Assembly: GCA_039707465.1 (NCBI GenBank)
Contig: CM077645.1
Span: 163,980,003-164,044,002 of the forward strand
Length of the DNA: 64,000 bases
From: Rhabdophis nuchalis
Taxonomy: Eukaryota > Chordata > Lepidosauria > Squamata > Natricidae
Direction: 5' to 3'
The position numbers and the translations under genes are program-made. Under the pieces are notes generated by a model. That model was not told the DNA's origin. It saw nothing but the letters and a program-made list of their open reading frames with translations, and did not search any database. Each line of letters begins with the position of its first letter. The first letter of the stretch is position 1. Shown piece after piece: positions 34,479 to 45,891 of this stretch.

Positions 34479-34913
34479 AATACAATACAATAGCACAGTT
34501 GGAAGGGACCTTGCAGGTCTTCTAGTCCAACCTCATGCCTAGGCAGAAAGCCCTATACTGTTTCAGACTAATGGCTATCCAACATCTTCTTAAAGACTTT
34601 CAGTGTTGGGGCATTCACAATTTCTGGAGGCAAGCTGTTCTAACTTTAATTGTTCTAACTGTCAGGAAATTTCTCCTCAGTTCTAAGTTGCTTCTCTTCT
34701 TGATTAGTTTCCACCCATTGCTTCTTGTTCTACCCTCAGGTGCCTTGGAGAATGGTTTGACTCCCTCTACTTTGTGGCAACCCCTGAGATATTGGAACAC
34801 TACTATCATGTCTCCGCAAGTCCTTCTTTTTATTAAACTAGACATACCCAGTTCCTGCAACTGTTCTTCATATGTTTTAGTCTCCAGTCCCCTAATCATC
34901 TTTGTTGCTATAA
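34479..34913 (-). mobile_element. CR1 LINE 3' fragment
   Basis: The complement of the CR1 3' end (CAGTTGGAAGGGACCTTGC) is followed by the end of ORF2 on the minus strand (34615-34899: MIRGLETKTYEEQLQELGMS, then SLIKRRTCGDMIVVFQYLRG). It is closely related to the complete copy at 36.2-39.5 kb and ends at an A/T-rich 5' truncation point. Confidence 0.9.
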
Positions 34914-35079
34914 TTTAATTTTTTTAATAATTATAATAAATTATTTTACCTGTACTATTTCATTTATATATCTACAGTATCTAGCTATTGAATTGAACTA
35001 ATAGGTTGAGAAAAATGACTTTATCTGTGTTTGAAACACAATGGTAGGGATTTTTTTAGAACCACAAACAAACAAATAA

Positions 35080-35600
35080 AATCATTGCAAAAATTGTGTC
35101 TGAGGGAATGTATGTTATTAACAGTGGAGTTGTTAAACATTTCATTAAATATACCATACATTAGAAAGTTATGGATTAAATATAGATATCCTTATGCTTT
35201 CATATGGAGGGGGAAAAAGTTAATAATAAAAGTTAATATGAGCAGCATCTTTTCCTTTTCATAAACTCTTGTCTGAAGACAGCGGGGAATACAAGCAGCT
35301 TGGAAAACAGATTGTCTTTTCTTTAGCAATAATTTCTTCATAATCAAGAATACAAGCGCTGCATCTACATTCTGGAATAATATAGCCTCAGAGACTTTAA
35401 TTTACCTTTCCTAATTTGCATTGGAGGCTTGTGTGACACACATAAAGACCCTGCTTATTTGTATTTTGAGGGGGAAGGAAATACAGAAATCAAAACAGCC
35501 CCAGTTTCCATCTAAAGAGTTTCTGAGCCTGCAATTTTTCAAGAGGTTTATGGATATAAATAATATTAGGCCAGAAATAGAAATAATGCCTGACTCCATA
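35080..35600 (+). pseudogene. Probable L1 ORF2 fragment
   Basis: The frame from 35031 contains FIWRGKKLIIKVNMSS, resembling the L1 ORF2 phrase FIWxGKKPRIxLKTL that follows the RT domain. The surrounding frames are short and broken. An old L1 remnant is the most likely reading, but the support is one motif. Confidence 0.4.
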
Positions 35601-36162
35601 TTATAAATGGTAGGGTGGCATTATGTTAAAATTATGTCTGGTTATATCTTCCCTTACAAGTATGAGGTTATGAAAATAAGCTATCTAAAATGTTCAACTG
35701 CCGTATGTTAAATTTATAATTTTAAATTCATTTATGTGATTATAATATTTAACTGAAATGATAATGGTGAAATGATAATGTGGATTAAGAATATCTGAAA
35801 CAGCCAAAAATAGGGTGCTTCAGCCAGTTTCTGATTAATTTAAATAGGATTAGTTCTTATACCTTTTTATTATTACTTACTTCAATTTCCATAAATCAGG
35901 CTAGCATTATCTCAACTGTCTCATCAACCCATGTACAGGTGGAATGTGCAGATAATGGATACCTGGATCTCATGAGTGAAGATGACACAGTAATTTCAGG
36001 TTATGTACGAGCTCCACACGGAAGTGTGATCATCCAAAAGATGCCAAAGTGACTTCACATCTGTCTTGATGTAGCCGATACAAATTATGTTGTTTGCATC
36101 ATTTGCATGGTTCAGGCGATTCATGATGTTGCTTACTCCCTTGTGGATAATTGATGGTGACT
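35601..36162. other. No gene recognised
   Basis: The frame at about 35935-36050 reads STHVQVECADNGYLDLM and is discussed among the rejected items. Otherwise nothing recognised. Confidence 0.35.
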
Positions 36163-36201
36163 GTTCAACACTAGTAAGAGATGAACTTACTAGTGTTGAA
36201 C
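36163..36201. repeat. 16-bp perfect inverted repeat at the CR1 5' boundary
   Basis: GTTCAACACTAGTAAG at 36163-36178 and its exact complement CTTACTAGTGTTGAAC at 36186-36201, separated by 7 nt. The right arm is CR1 ORF1 sequence. The left arm lies outside the recognisable element. Confidence 0.9.
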
Positions 36202-36366
36202 ACCAAGGAGTGGTGTAAAAAGGAAGGCTTTGGTCTTATTAGTCATGATGCCTGCAGCTGGTCCAATGATAAACTGTACAAAAGAGATGGTTTGCACCCA
36301 TCCAAGAAAGGGACTGAGTTACTTGGCACTAAATTCACAGATTTCCTGGCTAAACATTTAAACTGA
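36186..36366 (+). pseudogene. CR1 ORF1 C-terminus (esterase-like domain end)
   Basis: The 3' part of ORF1 encodes EWCKKEGFGLISHDACS and then YKRDGLHPSKKGTELLG. The DGLHxxxxG motif is the C-terminal Asp/His block of the SGNH-esterase-like domain found in CR1 ORF1 proteins. The frame ends with TGA at 36364-36366, 158 nt before the ORF2 ATG and in a different frame. The N-terminal part is missing, so no functional ORF1 protein can come from this copy. Confidence 0.75.
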
Positions 36367-36524
36367 ATAGTGGGGACAGAGAATCAATAGATAAAGAATA
36401 TTTCTGTCCCCAGCAAACTAAAATTCATAGGGATATCAGTGCGTGTAACATAGATAATTGTGCAGGTAATATTATCAACACTGCTGTCAAGCAAAACCAA
36501 ACAATTAACAGTGGGTGCCATACC

Positions 36525-39392
36525 ATGTACATGAACCATACAAGTGGCAAAGAAATAGGGGCAAAGAGAACCATAGTCAGGCATAACACAGGTTTCGTAG
36601 ACAGAAAACACAGGGTCAATCAAAATGGACTCAAATGTCTATACACCAATGCACAGAGTATGAGGAATAAACAGGGTGAATTAGAAATTCAAGTAAATGA
36701 GGGCAGATACGATATTGTTGCCATTACAGAAACTTGGTGGGATGAAACCCACAAATGGAACATACAGCTAGAAGGATTTAAATTATTTAAAAGAAATAGA
36801 CCAAATAAAAGAGGAGGTGGAGTTGCACTATATATAAGAAATAATTACATCTCTACAGAAATAGAGCACAACAATGATGAGAACTATCTTGAATGTATTT
36901 GGGTCAATATTAAAGGTTGGGGGGGGAATGATATTGTCATAGGTCTATACTACAGGCCACCCAACCAAGCAGAGGAAGTGGATGTACTTTTTGCTAACCA
37001 GCTAACTAAGGTATGTAGGAAGCACACTGCAATAGTAATGGGAGATTTTAACTACCCTGACATCAATTGGGAAACAAACTCTGCACCAAGTGGAAGATCC
37101 AACAGGTTCCTAACAAACCTAGCAGACAACTTTGTTTCCCAAAAGGTAGAGAAGGGAACAAGGGGATCAGCAATATTGGACTTAATTCTCACTAACAGAG
37201 AGGAAATGATAGAAGGTGTAGAAGCTACAGGAACTTTGGGGGCAAGCGATCATGAAATACTGGAATTCAACATTATGCAAACAAAAGTAGTTGAACAAAG
37301 TCAAACTAGAGTCTTAGACTTCAAGAGAGCTAATTTCAACAAACTCAGAGAGAGCTTGGGAAGGATTCCATGGATGAGAATCCTCAAGGGGAAAACAACT
37401 CAAGAAGCTTGGGAAATTTTGAAAAATGAGATTATAAAAGCCCAGTCCAGCGCAATACCAATGAAGAAGAAAAATAACAGTTCCCAAAAGAAACCAGCAT
37501 GGCTGCATAAAGAACTCTCTGACAAATTGAAAGACAAAAAGGATAAATATAAAAAGTGGAAAAAGGGGGACATAACCAAGGCAAAATATCAGCAAATAGC
37601 CCGAGCCTGTAAAGATGAAGTGAGGAAAGCTAAGGCTCACAATGAAGAAAGGCTTGCCAAAAAAGTAAAAAATAACAAAAAAAGCTTCTTCCAACATGTT
37701 AAAAATAAGAAAAAAGTTAAGGAAACAATTGGTCCACTGCTGGGAGAAAATGGCAAGAAGATGATAAGCAACAGGGAGAAAGCAGAACTATTTAACTCTT
37801 TCTTTGCATCTGTCTTTACACAAAGGGATAAAACAGTCCAATCAATCAAAAACAGCACCACAAATATCAGATTAGGAACACAAGTTGAAATAGAGAAGAA
37901 AATGGTAAGTGAGCACCTGTCTGCCCTGGACGAGTTCAAATCACCAGGACCGGATGGATTACACCCCAGGGTTCTGAAGGAACTGGCAGACGAGATCTCA
38001 GAACCACTGAACTATATCTTTCAGAGATCCTGGAGCACCGGGGAACTGCCAGAAGACTGGAAAAGAGCAGATGTGGTTCCCATCTTCAAAAAAGGAAAAA
38101 AAACAGATCCAGGAAACTATAGACCCATCAGCCTGACCTCAATACCAGGAAAGATTCTGGAAAAGATAATTAAACAACAAATAAGTGAACACCTAGAAGC
38201 AAACAAAGTAATAGCCAAAAGCCAACATGGGTTTGTCAAAAACAGATCATGCCAGACGAATCTAATTGCATTCTTTGACAAAGTAACAAAATCAGTGGAC
38301 CAGAGGAATGCTGTTGATATAATTTACCTGGACTTCAGTAAGGCATTTGATAAAGTAGACCATAACCTACTATTAGATAAAGTAGAAAATTGTGGGTTAG
38401 ACAGCACCACCACCAAATGGATTCGTAACTGGCTGACCAACCGCACTCAACGTGTAGTCCTCAATGGAACTGCATCTACATGGAAGGAAGTATGCAGTGG
38501 AGTCCCCCAAGGCTCTGTTTTAGGCCCAGTACTCTTTAACATCTTCATCAACGATTTGGATGAGGGGATAAATGGGGAACTCATCAAATTCGCAGACGAC
38601 ACCAAGCTGGCAGGAATAGCCAACACTCCAGAAGATAGGCTTAAGATACAGAAGGATCTAGACAAACTTGAACATTGGGCACTGTCTAATAAAATGAAAT
38701 TCAATTGTGAAAAAAGTAAGGTCCTACATATAGGCAAGAAAAACCAAATGCACAAGTACAGTATAGGTGGTACCTTGCTCAATAGTAGCAACTGTGAGAG
38801 GGATCTCGGAATCCTAGTGGACAACCATTTAAATATGAGCCAGCAGTGTGCAGCAGCTGCCAAAAAAGCCAACACAGTTCTAGGCTGCATCAACAGAGGG
38901 ATAGAATCTAGATCGCGTGAAGTGTTAATGCCACTGTATAGTGCCTTGGTAAGGCCACACTTGGAATACTGCATACAGTTTTGGTCGCCACGATGTAGAA
39001 AAGACGTGGAGACTCTGGAAAGAGTGCAAAGAAGAGCAACCAAGATGATTAGAGGACTGGAGACTAAGACATATGAAGAACGGCTGCAGGAACTGGGTAT
39101 GTCTAGTTTGATGAAGAGAAGGACCAGGGGAGACATGATAGCAGTGTTCCGATATCTCAGAGGGTGCCACAAAGAAGAGGGAGTCAAACTTTTCTCCAAG
39201 ACACCTGGGGGCAGGACAAGGAGCAATGGGTGGAAACTAACCAAGGAGAGAAGCAACTTAGAACTAAGGAGAAATTTCCTAACAGTAAGAACAATTAACC
39301 TCTGGAACAGCTTGCCTCCAGCAGTTGTGAATGCCCCAACCCTGGAAGTCTTTAAAAAGATGTTAGACAGCCATTTGTCTGAAATGGTATAA
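36525..39392 (+). CDS. CR1 ORF2: endonuclease and reverse transcriptase, 955 residues
   Basis: This single open frame encodes the enzyme that nicks target DNA and reverse-transcribes CR1 RNA. Endonuclease: YTNAQSMRNK (40-49), catalytic Glu in AITETWW (E69), GGGVALYIR (97-105), GDFNYPDINW (173-182) and ASDHEILEF (240-248). Reverse transcriptase: NYRPISLTSIPGKILEKIIK (531-550), motif A YLDFSKAFD (D603), SGVPQGSVLGPVLF (658-671) and FADD (689-692). The C-terminal region ends HLSEM(V). Length fits a full CR1 ORF2. I took the first ATG of the frame; the conserved part starts near residue 35. No catalytic residue is missing. With ORF1 truncated and no 5' UTR, it could act only if transcribed from outside. 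Confidence 0.93.
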   Translation: MYMNHTSGKEIGAKRTIVRHNTGFVDRKHRVNQNGLKCLYTNAQSMRNKQGELEIQVNEGRYDIVAITETWWDETHKWNIQLEGFKLFKRNRPNKRGGGVALYIRNNYISTEIEHNNDENYLECIWVNIKGWGGNDIVIGLYYRPPNQAEEVDVLFANQLTKVCRKHTAIVMGDFNYPDINWETNSAPSGRSNRFLTNLADNFVSQKVEKGTRGSAILDLILTNREEMIEGVEATGTLGASDHEILEFNIMQTKVVEQSQTRVLDFKRANFNKLRESLGRIPWMRILKGKTTQEAWEILKNEIIKAQSSAIPMKKKNNSSQKKPAWLHKELSDKLKDKKDKYKKWKKGDITKAKYQQIARACKDEVRKAKAHNEERLAKKVKNNKKSFFQHVKNKKKVKETIGPLLGENGKKMISNREKAELFNSFFASVFTQRDKTVQSIKNSTTNIRLGTQVEIEKKMVSEHLSALDEFKSPGPDGLHPRVLKELADEISEPLNYIFQRSWSTGELPEDWKRADVVPIFKKGKKTDPGNYRPISLTSIPGKILEKIIKQQISEHLEANKVIAKSQHGFVKNRSCQTNLIAFFDKVTKSVDQRNAVDIIYLDFSKAFDKVDHNLLLDKVENCGLDSTTTKWIRNWLTNRTQRVVLNGTASTWKEVCSGVPQGSVLGPVLFNIFINDLDEGINGELIKFADDTKLAGIANTPEDRLKIQKDLDKLEHWALSNKMKFNCEKSKVLHIGKKNQMHKYSIGGTLLNSSNCERDLGILVDNHLNMSQQCAAAAKKANTVLGCINRGIESRSREVLMPLYSALVRPHLEYCIQFWSPRCRKDVETLERVQRRATKMIRGLETKTYEERLQELGMSSLMKRRTRGDMIAVFRYLRGCHKEEGVKLFSKTPGGRTRSNGWKLTKERSNLELRRNFLTVRTINLWNSLPPAVVNAPTLEVFKKMLDSHLSEMV

Positions 39393-39679
39393 GATTCCTG
39401 CCCATGCAGGGGGTTGGACTAGAAGACCTACAAGGTCCCTTCCAACTCTGCTATTGTATTGTATTGTATAATCCTGCATACAATTCTTCTGGGTCAGTAT
39501 TACCCAACAATTCCTGGAAGTAATGTAAAAGATATGGAGATGCTACCACTGTGGCAGGAATGATGTTGTGGCCTGTGAATTAAATGGATTTCAAATGTTA
39601 GAATGATGTACTGTGACTTCCCCAATATTTAATTGTGTGATTATATTTTTGATTAGGCTAAGCTGGATTTCTGGACAGT

Positions 39680-40015
<336 letters not shown>

Positions 40016-42060
40016 GTGTGTCTAGAAAATTATAATAAAATAAAGTAATAAAATAAAAATGAACAGCAGAGAAGAAAGAGATACACTGAGAAACTGTTCT
40101 GCAACTCATGCTAATATTCCTAACCTTTTCTTTCAGGTCTTCCAACAGGGCACCCAAGGCCACTACAACTGAGTCTATTCATCTTGCTATTCACCATCTT
40201 CACCTTCTCTTTCCTTCCATTAGAGTCATGCATTAGAATCTTTTCTAGAGATCTATGTCATTGCATAATATATTCACAGCATTATAATTTGAACTTGATC
40301 ATTTTTGTCCAAAGTAAAAATTCTGGGTTGATTTGTTTGATCATCCATTTGCTTGTTTTCTTAGCAGTCCATGGTATTCTCTGAAGTCTTCTCCAGCACT
40401 CGAGTTCAAAATCATCCTCTTGCTTGCTTGCTTCTTGAAGATATATTATCCACACATCCCTAATAATCATTACTGAAACTGGCAGTATAATTATGGGAAA
40501 AGACTATGTACATCTTGGCAAAGTACAAAAAGTTGCATTTATCACTTATTATGGAATATATGATATTGCATACTGTCTATGCAAGATGTAAACCTATATG
40601 GAAATATTTTCTTCTGGAGGGAGCCTTAGCCCAGAAGCTGGAATCATGGAAGTTTAGCAACATTTGGATTTTTTCCCCCCATGCTCATAGAGATTCACAG
40701 AGTTTTACTTAGTCAGGTAAAATTTTTGAATGACAAGGTGAAGCTTATGCCTTTCAGTACATAAGATGTTTGTTATAATTTGCATAATGAAATGAAATAT
40801 TAATTCAATTTATTTGCTGTGGTTTTGAAGCGGGTTGTTTTACTAATAAATCAAGAATAAAGATATAACCTGACTTAACAGCTTACTTCAAAGAAGTGAC
40901 TATCAAAGTCATTGATCATTGTTCCTTCACTCACTTTTCGCCTTTTATTAATTTATTTGTAAGAAATACTTGACAATCACAAAACTGTACAAAATAATTA
41001 ATATTGAAAGAAAGGGAACAGCCAGCTATCAGTACAGCCACCTTTGAAGTTCACTGAAGGGCTCCTTATTTAAGGAGGAAAGGACATGTGGAAAGAAATA
41101 ATTTGTAATGATCAAAGTTTCCAAGTATTGTCTAACTTTACATCCTTTAATATGCCTTTTCAGACATAAATATACTGAATTCAATATGGTTTAGTCACAA
41201 GTAAACTTCTATGCCCCCCCCCCCCAAATCAGGTATAGGTAGATGGCTCTTGTGTGTGTGTGTGTGTTTCAGCTAGTTTCCAGTCAGGCTATGCCCTGTT
41301 TGAAAAAAATAAATTGTACATGAGAAAGAAGCAGTCTTGGAGGAATGCAGAATGTTTTAGAATAGGCCTCTGTGAGTTGACTTGGATTCACATTGACAAA
41401 GAATTCCAAATCAAAGCAAAGAGCTGCTGTGCTTTGCCTTGATAGATGCTTCATGTCCCTTCATCTACTTTTTTTTCTTTTTTTGGCAAACTCTGATCAT
41501 GGCAGACAAAGAGAAGCAATGCAGCCCTTCACTTTGCTTTTGGATACAAGAGAACCACCTTGCTCATAAAGCATCTTTGAGGAGTTGGTTTGCTTGAGCC
41601 TTTTTGACAGACCTCCTTCAAAAGCTGTCATCCCCTACAAAAACAGGGTCACCAGAGAGAATGTGCTTTCAGTGGAACGTTATCTTCAGCCCTGTGTTTA
41701 ACCAGTCTTTTCAGTTCGACTGATCAGAAATAGATTTCATTCCCCTCACCTTAAAGGAGAAGAAAGTGTTAGATGCAGAACTCTTAATTTTCTATTACAG
41801 CCTACAACTTTTCTCCATTGTCACATTTCCATTAAGTCCCGAAGGAAAATTCCACAAAGGGGCATTTTTATTTTCCTTCTGATGACTTTCCTTGGTTTAA
41901 CTCATGCACAGGAAGTAGAAAGTTTGAAGAACACCAAGAAAAGAGGACACCTGAACAAATCTCTGGGCTACACTGAAACTAGCAACTGCAAAGCTACCTA
42001 AGTTACCCTTGAAAATTTCACTAAAATTCTCTTTCAAATGTATTTCAGAAACTAGTTTTC
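40016..42060. other. No gene recognised
   Basis: Contains a C-run at 41214-41225 and a (GT)n tract at 41249-41266. The rest is ordinary AT-rich DNA with no identified gene. Confidence 0.4.
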
Positions 42061-42063
42061 TAA

Positions 42064-42250
42064 GGCATGGTGCTCAGTGGCTTAAAGATATTGGAGTTGG
42101 CTTTTGCTTTGGCAGTTTGAGTCCTAGCACCATGTGGTGGCATGAGCTCCCGTCAATTGCCTCAGCTTCTGCTAGCTAGCAGTTTGAAAGCACACTACAT
42201 GTGAGTTAATAAATAGGTACCACTTTGGTCAGAAACATGGAACCAATTTG
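42064..42250 (+). mobile_element. Sauria-type SINE, truncated
   Basis: GCATGGTGCTCAGTGGCTTAA (box A region), GGCAGTTTGAGTCCTAGC (decayed box B), GCCTCAGCTTCTGC and AGTTTGAAAGCA follow the order of the copy at 34041. The Bov-B-like tail is missing. Confidence 0.7.
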
Positions 42251-43831
42251 TGTAGCGAGTCAGACCCCTGCCAGTGCTCAGATGCTTATATGTGACACCT
42301 GATTGTGAGGTGAAATCAATAGTGAGAGAAAGCCACAGCATGCCTGTTATCTTTCTGGTGCAGAGCTAGTTCGCTTCCCGTGGTGCACCCAAGATAATGT
42401 GTGTGCACAAACTAAATGGAGTAGGATTCTTTGGCAGCCAAATGGCTATTTTCTACTAATACTGTAGTCTCTTAGCTAGTTGTACCATTGCCATATGCTA
42501 AATACATAAATAACTAATTTTCCAAAAATAAATTCAGTGAGAATTTGCAGTGTAAGGGAACCTTCCTATGTGATTATTTTTCTTTGAGTTCTAGGCCTCA
42601 GTGTAAGACCAACTGGTTTGAACCAGAATGCCTGACAACTTTGCCTGACCTCTGAGATCTCACCCCAAAAGCCACAACATTTTTGAGAAATCAGTTTTGG
42701 CGACACATTTAAATGAGGAAGAAAAATGCTTTCCTTCATTTTCACATGTCAGCAAGTTTTCCAGAACCCCCCAATATATGTGTCTATGCACATTTATTAT
42801 ATACCACGTTACAATTGGATGCCTGATCTTTTCCACTGAAAAACGTATCAACTTGAACCTTCAATTGTTGCTATTTCATAGCACCAAAAGTCGATTAACA
42901 TTTGATTTTTGGCAGTCAGGCTACACATGTTCACTAGGAAGATAATGTTGCTGAAATCAATGGGACTTACTTCAAGTGTTAGGAATGAGCTTAGTCTCAC
43001 TTTTTTCTTGCTATGTAATATAGTTCTTTGCTGGGAGTGAAATTGAAGATCATTAAGATCTATAAATGAGAGAGGCACACAGAAACCTGAGGAACATTAT
43101 TCTTGCAGAACTATCTTCAAGACTATCCAATTCATTTATTGGTTTCTTGGAAGGAATAGAAGAGAGAGCTCCTAATTGCTAATCATGACCAGGTAGTTCT
43201 CAACACCCAAGAGGAAGATATAAACAGCCCTCAGGGAATGTGAAACTTTGCTGATGTAAAAACCAAGGGAAGGAAACTGAAAATATGCAAAGCTGGTGGG
43301 CTTGGATTATTATTTATTTTACTATTGCTAGCTGGAGTAGAAGTGTCAGATAACCAAGCTCTAAGAGGTTAATGTCTTACCTAGTTATTGTTTAGGCTAT
43401 TGGGAGTTGTAACCTCTTCTCTGATCCAGGGATAGGCCTTTTCAACATTGGCAGTAGTAGAGTTGATCACATCCAATCTGGGAATAAACGGCCACCTTTC
43501 TAGTGGCTTCCTATCACTTCCTCTCAGCATCTCAGGTGTTAATTATGGCTAATCTATATCCCATTTTGCTTCCTCCTGCAGCTATAGAAAAGAATTAATG
43601 ATAGCTCAGCAAAGCAAATCTGGGATCAGAAAACCCTCTAAAAATGCTTAATACATTCTGGCTATGAATTCCTGTTCTAGGAATAGAAGAAACGATATGA
43701 AGTCTACTGCAATAGGCATAGTTTTTGTATTTATCAGTCAATGGAGTATACAAAGGAATTTTTTTTTTGTATTATCATAGTAAATGGCATCTGATTTTCA
43801 AAAGCCCTATAAAGGTTTCAAACATATAAGA
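42251..43831. other. No gene recognised
   Basis: No coding or repeat signature identified. Confidence 0.4.
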
Positions 43832-43897
43832 TCTTCCTTCCTTCCTTCCTTCCTTCCTTCCTTCCTTCCTTCCTTCCTTCCTTCCTTCCTTCCTTCC
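43832..43897. repeat. (CTTC)n microsatellite
   Basis: About 16 CTTC repeats. The minus-strand (GRKE)n frame over it is an artefact. Confidence 0.97.
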
Positions 43898-44384
43898 TCT
43901 TTTTTCCCCTTTATTACATTTTTCTGATCTTACCCAAAATTCATGTGTGCATATGAGAACCAACAATGGTATATGGTCCCATTTTCAAATTAATTATACT
44001 GGTGATTCCTGAAGCAGTTCAAAATCTGTCTGATCTGCCTGGTTGCAGAGAAATTCTAATCAGCAAAATTACTCAAAGTTGAAAGGATATTGCATTGAAA
44101 ATGATAAGATGATAATTACATCCTCACATAGTTCCTCTGCCTTACTAAAATAAATGCATGGCTTTAAACTCTGTGAGGCATAACTAATTATAACCTGAAA
44201 TGGGAGAGGGAGAGTTGCAGATGAAATCAGTATCCTAAGTGAATAGTAGCATAAAAATAATATACAGAGAAAGCATCCACATGTTTACGTTTTTAAACTG
44301 TGAATCAAGAATTTTGGTTTGAATGTTCTTTGCTTTAATTCAGAGTCTGGCCCTAGGCAAACCTTATTATAGGACCCTCTATAC
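43898..44384. other. No gene recognised
   Basis: Nothing recognised. Confidence 0.4.
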
Positions 44385-44627
44385 CAGAGGTGTCAAACTT
44401 GATTTCATTGAGAGACAGATCTGGGTTGACCTTGGGGGGCTGGGGATGGCCATGGCCAGGCCTGGGAGTGGCCATGGTGGGCCTGGCCAGCTTGACACAG
44501 TCATGTCAGGGGCACCTGTGGTCAAGTGCTAAGGCATGACCATCCCTCACTCTCATTATAATTTTCCTTCCTTCCTTCCTTCCTTCCTTCCTTCCTTCCT
44601 TCCTTCCTTCCTCCCTCCCTCCCTCCC

Positions 44628-44659
<32 letters not shown>

Positions 44660-45052
44660 TTTCCTTCCCTCTAGACTCTCCTTTCTTCTTCCTTTCCCTC
44701 TTTCCTTATTTTTCCTTCTTTGTTCTCTCCCCCTCTTTCCTTCTTTTTCTTTGCCTTTCCTCTTTCCCTTTCTCCTTTCCTGCCCCTTCTTGCATGCTCA
44801 AAGGAAAAAGGGGAAACATTTCTCCTTTTGTTTTGTTTTTAGTTTGATAGTTTTCACTGGCAGAGGGCTGCAGGAGACCGTTGTGGCTGAAAACAGGGTG
44901 TGGCGGGGCCACATGTGGCCCTTTTGAGCTCTGTTTTTGCTGGCAGAGGCACTGCGGCCTTTCCTTTTCTGTTTCCAGGGCAGCCCTGCAGACCAGATAT
45001 AGGCACCCCATGGGCTGGATATAGTCCCCAGACCTTGAGTTTAACACCCCTA
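44385..45052. mobile_element. hAT element with microsatellite interior
   Basis: Left end CAGAGGTGTCAAACTTGATT, right end CTTGAGTTTAACACCCCTA, an inverted repeat of the CAGGGGTGTCAAACTC class. The flanks CTCTATAC and CTCTACTC match at 6 of 8 positions. The interior holds (CTTC)n at 44560-44611, CCCT repeats, (CTTT)n at 44630-44660 and a long pyrimidine-rich stretch to about 44790. A (CTCTA)n run follows the element to 45074. It has no transposase. Confidence 0.75.
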
Positions 45053-45129
45053 CTCTACTCTACTCTACTCTACCCCTACCCACTCACCCCCACATGTCAT
45101 GTTTTTTCTGCAAGATGACAAAGTTCTAT

Positions 45130-45600
45130 GATCTCAATTAATGAAAGGTTTAAATATCTTCTGGTATTATTCTGTGGGCTTGATATTTGAACTAATGCAA
45201 TCCGGACCAGATCTGAAAAATTGTGAATGTTTCAAAGAGCAGATTGCTCAGATAGGCAGAAGAAACAGTAGACCATATTCTCATCTTGTGCAAGAAGATT
45301 GCACAAACTGATTATGAACAATTTATTTATTTATTTATTGGACTTCTAGACCGCCCCCTCTCCCCGAAGGGACAATGACATAATACAATGGTCAAAATGA
45401 TTCACTGGAACATCTATACAAATCATCTGCCAATAATGAACAATAATGGGAATACAGTGTTGAAAAAAAATAATCCAAGATGAACAGGTTAAAATATTGT
45501 AGGGTATTGTCTGGTAAAACCACATAAAAGTTTGGAAATAATGATCCCATGATTACATGGAGCTTGCAACCAATTGTACATGCAAAACGTTTGCAAGGAC
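45130..45600 (+). pseudogene. Unassigned LINE ORF fragment, split by an L2 tail
   Basis: EETVDHILILCKKIAQTDYE (around 45265-45325) continues after the L2 tail as VKMIHWNIYTNHLPIMNN (from about 45390). Together they resemble the C-terminal end of a non-LTR ORF in which a TVDHIL/ARMIHWxL block precedes a possible restriction-like nuclease. The lineage is uncertain (R4/Dong-like is a guess). Confidence 0.35.
45324..45372 (-). mobile_element. L2 3'-tail insertion
   Basis: (TTTA)n then GACTTCTAGACCGCCCCCTC and CCCCGAAGGGAC, the reverse complement of the L2 3' end. It interrupts the LINE fragment around it. Confidence 0.75.
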
Positions 45601-45752
45601 TCAGCTTTTATCATCTGACTGTGGGAGGGACACAACATTTTACAATGGCCAGAAATGTTTTACAGAGTGCAAAGCACCCTCTCATTGCCATCATAATTTT
45701 GAATGGTTGTTGAATGATCAGTTGTAAAAGGAAGACGACTTGTATGGAATTG
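45590..45752 (-). mobile_element. Fragment of a DNA transposon related to 58870
   Basis: CATTGCCATCATAATTTTGAA, then GGTTGTTGAATGATCAGTTG and GGAAGACGACTTGTA, resemble the reverse complement of the left end of the element at 58870 (CAACTTACAATTG, GTTCATTTAACGACTATTC). It is decayed. Confidence 0.4.
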
Positions 45753-45765
45753 ATATTCCTTAAAT

Positions 45766-45891
45766 CAGGGATGTCCAAACTTGGGAACTTTAAGACTTGT
45801 GGACTTCAACTCCCAGAATTCCCCAGCTGGGGAATTCTGGGAGTTGAAGTCCACAAGTCTTAAAGTTCCCAAGTTTGGACATCCCTGCCTG
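45766..45891. mobile_element. Foldback hAT-like MITE with 8-bp TSD
   Basis: CAGGGATGTCCAAACTTGGG on the left and the complement ending CATCCCTG on the right, arms of about 60 bp around CCCAGCTGGGG. CCTTAAAT occurs at 45758-45765 and 45892-45899, with four extra bases (CCTG) between the right end and the duplication. It shares the GTGGACTTCAACTCCCAGA interior with 3513 and 28650. Confidence 0.85.

Larger units (their letters stand above)
36186..39470 (+). mobile_element. CR1 LINE, nearly complete 3' half with intact ORF2
   Basis: Runs from the end of ORF1 through a complete ORF2 to the CR1 3' end. That end is GGGGGTTGGACTAGAAGACC, then CAAGGTCCCTTCCAACTCTG, then a short (TATTG)n tail at 39450-39470. 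The 5' end is truncated within ORF1. The open ORF2 and the clean tail indicate a young insertion. Confidence 0.93.

Noticed and set aside
35935..36053. Frame with STHVQVECADNGYLDLM and APHGSV, faintly like part of translation factor eIF5A
   Set aside because: The similarity is a few residues long, lacks the hypusine-site region and has no flanking match. A translated database search would decide. I do not call a processed pseudogene.
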